From contig NZ_RCCA01000001.1 of NCBI RefSeq assembly GCF_003663845.1, forward strand, positions 3,162,001-3,226,000: a stretch of DNA of 64,000 bases, written 5' to 3'. Under the pieces are notes generated by a model, which did not search any database, was not told where the DNA came from, and saw only the letters and a program-made list of their open reading frames with translations. The position numbers were made by a program, and so were the translations under genes. This DNA comes from Chryseobacterium sp. 7 (GTDB lineage: Bacteria > Bacteroidota > Bacteroidia > Flavobacteriales > Weeksellaceae). Shown piece by piece: positions 60,561 to 64,000 of the stretch. Position 1 is the stretch's first letter; each line of letters starts with the position of its first letter.

Positions 60561-63359
60561 TTAAAATTCTAATTGCAGCCCTACCAGGATTGTTCTTACA
60601 GCAGGGTAAGTATAAAGATTGTATGCTCCAGGAACAAATAATGCTGTTGAGTCAGCAGATCCTAAAGAAACTTCAGGCTCTCCGTGGAATTTAGTCACTG
60701 TAAATAAATTCTGCCCCTGCACATATGCTCTAAGTTTATTGATAGGTGATCCTTCTCCAAGGAACGCTTTATCAAATGTATATCCTAATGTAAGTGATCT
60801 TAATCTTAAATAATCTGATTTTTCAATCCACTGATCAGAATCACGCATACCATTTGAATCTACTTTTTGGAATACACCTGTATCACCAGGGTTCTGCCAA
60901 ATTTGAGCAGCAGCCTGCGCCATGTTTCTACCTGCAACAGCCAACGTTGGATCAACAGCTGCTAAGTACATATTATTATAAGTATATCCCCCTAGCTTAA
61001 ATGCGAAATCTGCACTGAAATCAAGTCCTTTATACTGAACTGTAGTACCAAATCCACCGAAGCTTTTTGGGAATGGAGATTTATCAGTAAGCGGAACTGC
61101 ATTAGATGCGCTGTAAACATCAGTAATATTTCCTGCTTTATCATAGTATAAAGCCTTTCCGTTACTTGGATCCACTCCAGCAAATCTAACATTATAGAAT
61201 ACGTAAGGAGTTTCTCCTACTTTTAGATAAGTATCCCCTAAGTTTCTTTCAGTCTGGCCATCAGCTAGCCTGTCAAGAACAGACTTCTGGAAAGAGATGT
61301 TAGCATGTAGATTCCATTGGAAATCTTTTTGCTTGATCACATCTACACTAAGTTCAACTTCAAGGCCTTTCTGAGACATATCTCCTGCATTGATATATTG
61401 GTAGTATCCTCCTTCCTGTTTATCCAAAGGTACAAGCTGTACGAAGTCTTTTCTCTTATTTTGATATACTTCCACGGATCCACGAACTCTTCTGTTCCAC
61501 ATCGTAAAATCAACACCTAAGTTGGTAATCGCATTAGACTCCCATTTAAGATTGTTGTTACCAATAATATAATTACCTTTTGAAACTGTTCCTGGGTAAG
61601 AAGTACCATTAGTACCATATAAACCGTAGCTGATATTATTGACATTATAATAATCAGGTAAAGTACCATCATTACCTGTAGTACCATACGATCCTCTAAG
61701 CTTTAAATCATTAATAAAACCTCCTTTCATAAAGTCTTCCTTCGCGATATTCCATGCAGCACTTGCAGACCAGAAAATACCACTTTGGTTATTGGCACCG
61801 AATCTCGATGAAGCATCTCTTCTCAGGGATCCTGTTACCAGATATTTACCTTCATAGTCATAGTTGAGTATACCTGCTAAACTGAATAAGGTATTTCTTA
61901 CCTTAACTCCGGTAAAAGTATTTCTGTCAGAAGGTGTTGTAATAGATGGAACATTTATTACCGGAGATTTCAATCCGTAAGCCCCCCCATTCATTGTTTC
62001 GTTATAGTTATCGTTATATTCGATAAATCCTAAGAAATCAAAGTTGTGACCTCCGTATGATTTTTTATAATTAATGGAGTTATTCCAAGTATAGTTAAAC
62101 GTGTAGAACGAATTCTTGTTCAATGACCCTGTAGGAATTTTGTTGTTTAACGTTAAATCAAGGTTTGAACCTTTCTTCAACCACTGAGTTCCCATGTACC
62201 AATCGAAAAGTCCGTTAAAGTTTGTTTTAAACTTCAGACCATCAATAATTTTATATTCTGCGAATAAAGTTACCGGGATTCTTAACCTCTGATCATCCAG
62301 CCTGTAATTACGGATCTGCTCAACAACGTTAGAACCAGCCCTCATTGTTTGATTATAGCTACCATCAGCATTATAAACCGGCTCATATGGAGCATATTTA
62401 TACATTGCTCCAAATGGGTTCTGCGTATTGTTTCTGTCCATAAAATTCTGAGTTTCCTGATACTGAACTCCAAGATTGATTCCAACGTTCAGTTTTTCAC
62501 TCAGCTTATTCGTAAATCCGAAATTACCTGTATATCTTTTAAGTCCGTCGATATCTCTGATAATCCCGTTATCAGAATCATATCCTAAAGAGTAATAGAA
62601 AGTACTTTCTCTGGAACCTCCCTGTGCACTGAATAGGTAAGATTGGATGCTGGAAGGCTTCAAAAGATCTTTTTGCCAGTTATGATCATAGGCTGCAAGT
62701 CTGTCGATTTCCTGCTGAGTTCTTGGCTTAAATCCTAGATATCCCAATTGGTTCTGAAAATCCAGCAACTCTCTGGAATTCATCATGGTGTAGTTTTTAT
62801 CTCTCAGTTTTTCACTGAAGCCAAATTTAGTTTCAAATGAATAATGAGTTTTTCCGGCTTTTCCGGCTTTAGTAGTTACTACAACTACTCCATTTGCTCC
62901 TCTTGCACCATATTGTGCTGTAGCAGCAGCATCTTTAAGAATTGAAATAGACTCTACGTCTGCAGGGTTAATGGCACTAAACTGTCTTGCATTCATATAC
63001 ATCCCATTTACTACATAAGTAGGTTCGGAAGAACCACCAACACCGGCAACCCCTCTTACCTGAATTGTAGCAGCAGCCCCTGGCTGCCCCGTAGTACTTT
63101 GTACAAATACCCCTGAAGCTCTACCCTGTAAAGAGTTTCCGATAGAGGTTGTAGGAGAGTTTCTTCTGATTTCATCACCACCAACAACAGCCTGAGCCTG
63201 GGTAATTTCATCTGCTTTTTTCTTCTGGTATCCAGTAACGATTACTTCATCGATCTTATTCTCCTTCAGAACAGAATCATTCTTAGATTTTTGTGCAAAA
63301 GCAGCTTGTCCTAAAAAAAACAAAGCTCCTGCACTTAATACATGTAACTTCACATTCAT
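60561..63359 (-). CDS. SusC/RagA family TonB-dependent transporter (second)
   Basis: 932 residues from ATG 63359, where a clean signal peptide ending AAFAQ begins (an earlier ATG at 63383 adds eight residues). Unlike the SusC at 37430 it lacks the carboxypeptidase-like N-terminal domain: the signal peptide is followed after about 20 residues by IDEVIVTGYQKKKADEITQA (TonB-box region) and the plug (SLQGRASGVFVQSTTGQPG, ILKDAAATAQYGARGANGVV). The barrel ends TILVGLQLEF with C-terminal Phe. It imports an unknown large ligand with SusD. Confidence 0.95.
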   Translation of the reverse strand: MNVKLHVLSAGALFFLGQAAFAQKSKNDSVLKENKIDEVIVTGYQKKKADEITQAQAVVGGDEIRRNSPTTSIGNSLQGRASGVFVQSTTGQPGAAATIQVRGVAGVGGSSEPTYVVNGMYMNARQFSAINPADVESISILKDAAATAQYGARGANGVVVVTTKAGKAGKTHYSFETKFGFSEKLRDKNYTMMNSRELLDFQNQLGYLGFKPRTQQEIDRLAAYDHNWQKDLLKPSSIQSYLFSAQGGSRESTFYYSLGYDSDNGIIRDIDGLKRYTGNFGFTNKLSEKLNVGINLGVQYQETQNFMDRNNTQNPFGAMYKYAPYEPVYNADGSYNQTMRAGSNVVEQIRNYRLDDQRLRIPVTLFAEYKIIDGLKFKTNFNGLFDWYMGTQWLKKGSNLDLTLNNKIPTGSLNKNSFYTFNYTWNNSINYKKSYGGHNFDFLGFIEYNDNYNETMNGGAYGLKSPVINVPSITTPSDRNTFTGVKVRNTLFSLAGILNYDYEGKYLVTGSLRRDASSRFGANNQSGIFWSASAAWNIAKEDFMKGGFINDLKLRGSYGTTGNDGTLPDYYNVNNISYGLYGTNGTSYPGTVSKGNYIIGNNNLKWESNAITNLGVDFTMWNRRVRGSVEVYQNKRKDFVQLVPLDKQEGGYYQYINAGDMSQKGLEVELSVDVIKQKDFQWNLHANISFQKSVLDRLADGQTERNLGDTYLKVGETPYVFYNVRFAGVDPSNGKALYYDKAGNITDVYSASNAVPLTDKSPFPKSFGGFGTTVQYKGLDFSADFAFKLGGYTYNNMYLAAVDPTLAVAGRNMAQAAAQIWQNPGDTGVFQKVDSNGMRDSDQWIEKSDYLRLRSLTLGYTFDKAFLGEGSPINKLRAYVQGQNLFTVTKFHGEPEVSLGSADSTALFVPGAYNLYTYPAVRTILVGLQLEF

Positions 63360-63384
63360 ATTAACAGATTTTAATATATTCAAG

Positions 63385-63398
63385 CGACAAATATGTCG
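63385..63398. promoter_or_regulatory. Palindrome upstream of SusC
   Basis: CGACA and TGTCG flank AATA. The position between promoter region and start codon would suit an operator or an RNA hairpin; short enough to be chance. Confidence 0.3.
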
Positions 63399-63920
63399 AT
63401 AAATATCTACAACATCAATTCGCTAAACGCTGAAAGCAAGCTTCCAGAACGGAGTGATTCACATTGATCTTAAAAAAATGATGGAGAATTATTTTAAATG
63501 TATTTAAAAAATTAACAAAAAATAAGTCAATTTAAACATTAACGGAATTTTAATAAATTTTAAAATTAAAATCAATTTTCATTAATTTAAAATATTTAGT
63601 TAAATAAATAAACAATAAAAACAATTACAGCGAAAAATATAAAATAAACAAATGTTAAATTTTGAGGAAAATGAATAAAAAACGATCTTTTTTCTTAAAC
63701 TTTATATAAAAAATACATCTTGAAAACGATACTACTCTTCTTTTAAGACAACCTTCACAAAATTAGAATGAAAAACCAGTCATCTACCATATCCTAAATC
63801 CGGTTAATTTTAATAAAATTTAAATGCTCATTTCAAGTAATTTTTCAGCTATTTTTTATTAAACTTAAAAAATAATTCAACCTTACTTATAATTTACATC
63901 TGCTTTGTATTCATAAAAAG

Positions 63921-63949
63921 TAAAGCATCTCAAAATATGAGATGCTTTA
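63921..63949 (-). terminator. Hairpin, probable terminator of the gene at the right edge
   Basis: TAAAGCATCTCA (63921-63932) and TGAGATGCTTTA (63938-63949) form a perfect 12-bp stem with a 5-base loop. On the minus strand it is followed by CTTTTT, suiting a gene that ends at 63970. Confidence 0.65.
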
Positions 63950-63969
63950 TAGAGTAAACAAGAGTGATC

Positions 63970-64000
63970 TTATTTCTGATAACTGTAATACCTGGCTCCA
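63970..64000 (-). CDS. C-terminal end of a gene entering from the right
   Basis: On the minus strand an open frame reads GARYYSYQK and stops with TAA at 63972-63970, followed by a terminator-like hairpin. Only nine residues are visible, so no identity can be given; another frame is also open here. Confidence 0.35.
   Translation of the reverse strand, partial: GARYYSYQK

Larger units (their letters stand above)
63360..63969. other. 610-bp very AT-rich region upstream of the second SusC
   Basis: No gene was seen. It contains a palindrome CGACA-AATA-TGTCG at 63385-63398, 25 bp before the SusC ATG, a long A/T-rich stretch (63480-63880) of low complexity, and the hairpin at 63921-63949. A clear TAnnTTTG element on the minus strand was not found. 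Confidence 0.55.

Noticed and set aside
63480..63880. Possible genes in the AT-rich region upstream of the second SusC
   Set aside because: All frames are short and low in complexity; no start with a plausible protein was found.

Overview
The window looks like a chromosomal segment of a Flavobacteriia bacterium, most likely Chryseobacterium or a close Weeksellaceae relative. The DNA is AT-rich. Several promoters carry the Bacteroidetes -7 element TAnnTTTG. There are two SusC/SusD pairs, an oleate hydratase whose residue numbering matches the Elizabethkingia enzyme (E122, Y241), a YpdA-type reductase, DUF4834/DUF6263 proteins and TPR-HTH membrane regulators. No rRNA, CRISPR array, integrase or complete insertion sequence was seen.

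Layout. 1-9 kb: housekeeping and surface genes (DUF6263, DUF4834, YfhO, a lipoprotein, a GT4 glycosyltransferase, YpdA, an MFS transporter). 9-15.5 kb: AraC regulator with oleate hydratase, glnS, an alpha/beta hydrolase. 15.5-21.6 kb: an orphan double-glycine bacteriocin-like peptide, a frameshifted menC, fbp, lysC and a fused aminolipid acyltransferase. 21.6-23.8 kb: two identical tRNA-Phe genes with near-identical promoters and terminators, bracketing a DUF5077/DUF3472 lipoprotein. 24-35 kb: an AT-richer accessory stretch holding an exported prolyl oligopeptidase, a membrane TPR-HTH regulator and a compact peptide natural-product operon. 35-45 kb: a LytS/LytTR two-component pair that brackets a metzincin-like protease and a SusCD pair. 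45-50 kb: thioredoxin-like protein, DUF3575 protein, NamZ, LolE-like permease. About 49.9 kb: three tandem DnaA boxes beside AT-rich 7-mers, in front of a cysteine synthase. 51-57.9 kb: CbpA/CbpM, a DAACS symporter and a DUF779-AdhP-ALDH aldehyde/alcohol module with a divergent AraC gene. 59-63.4 kb: a second SusCD pair.

The most notable system is at 28451-34886. It has a 57-aa precursor with a double-glycine leader, a CPBP membrane protease (candidate immunity or processing), a protein resembling HExxH-type peptide-modifying enzymes but with HQTGH at the motif, an exported TPR protein, a C39-peptidase ABC exporter and a HlyD adaptor. They are packed with overlaps or gaps of at most about 80 bp. 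I read this as a modified-peptide (bacteriocin-like) production and export operon; the modification chemistry is inferred. A second peptide with a GG leader lies 12.5 kb away with no exporter of its own and could use the same transporter.

Other regulatory structure includes 12-bp direct repeats at 21-bp period upstream of the protease-SusCD operon, which fit a LytTR response-regulator site, and a GC-rich multi-hairpin element inside the ALDH-AdhP operon.
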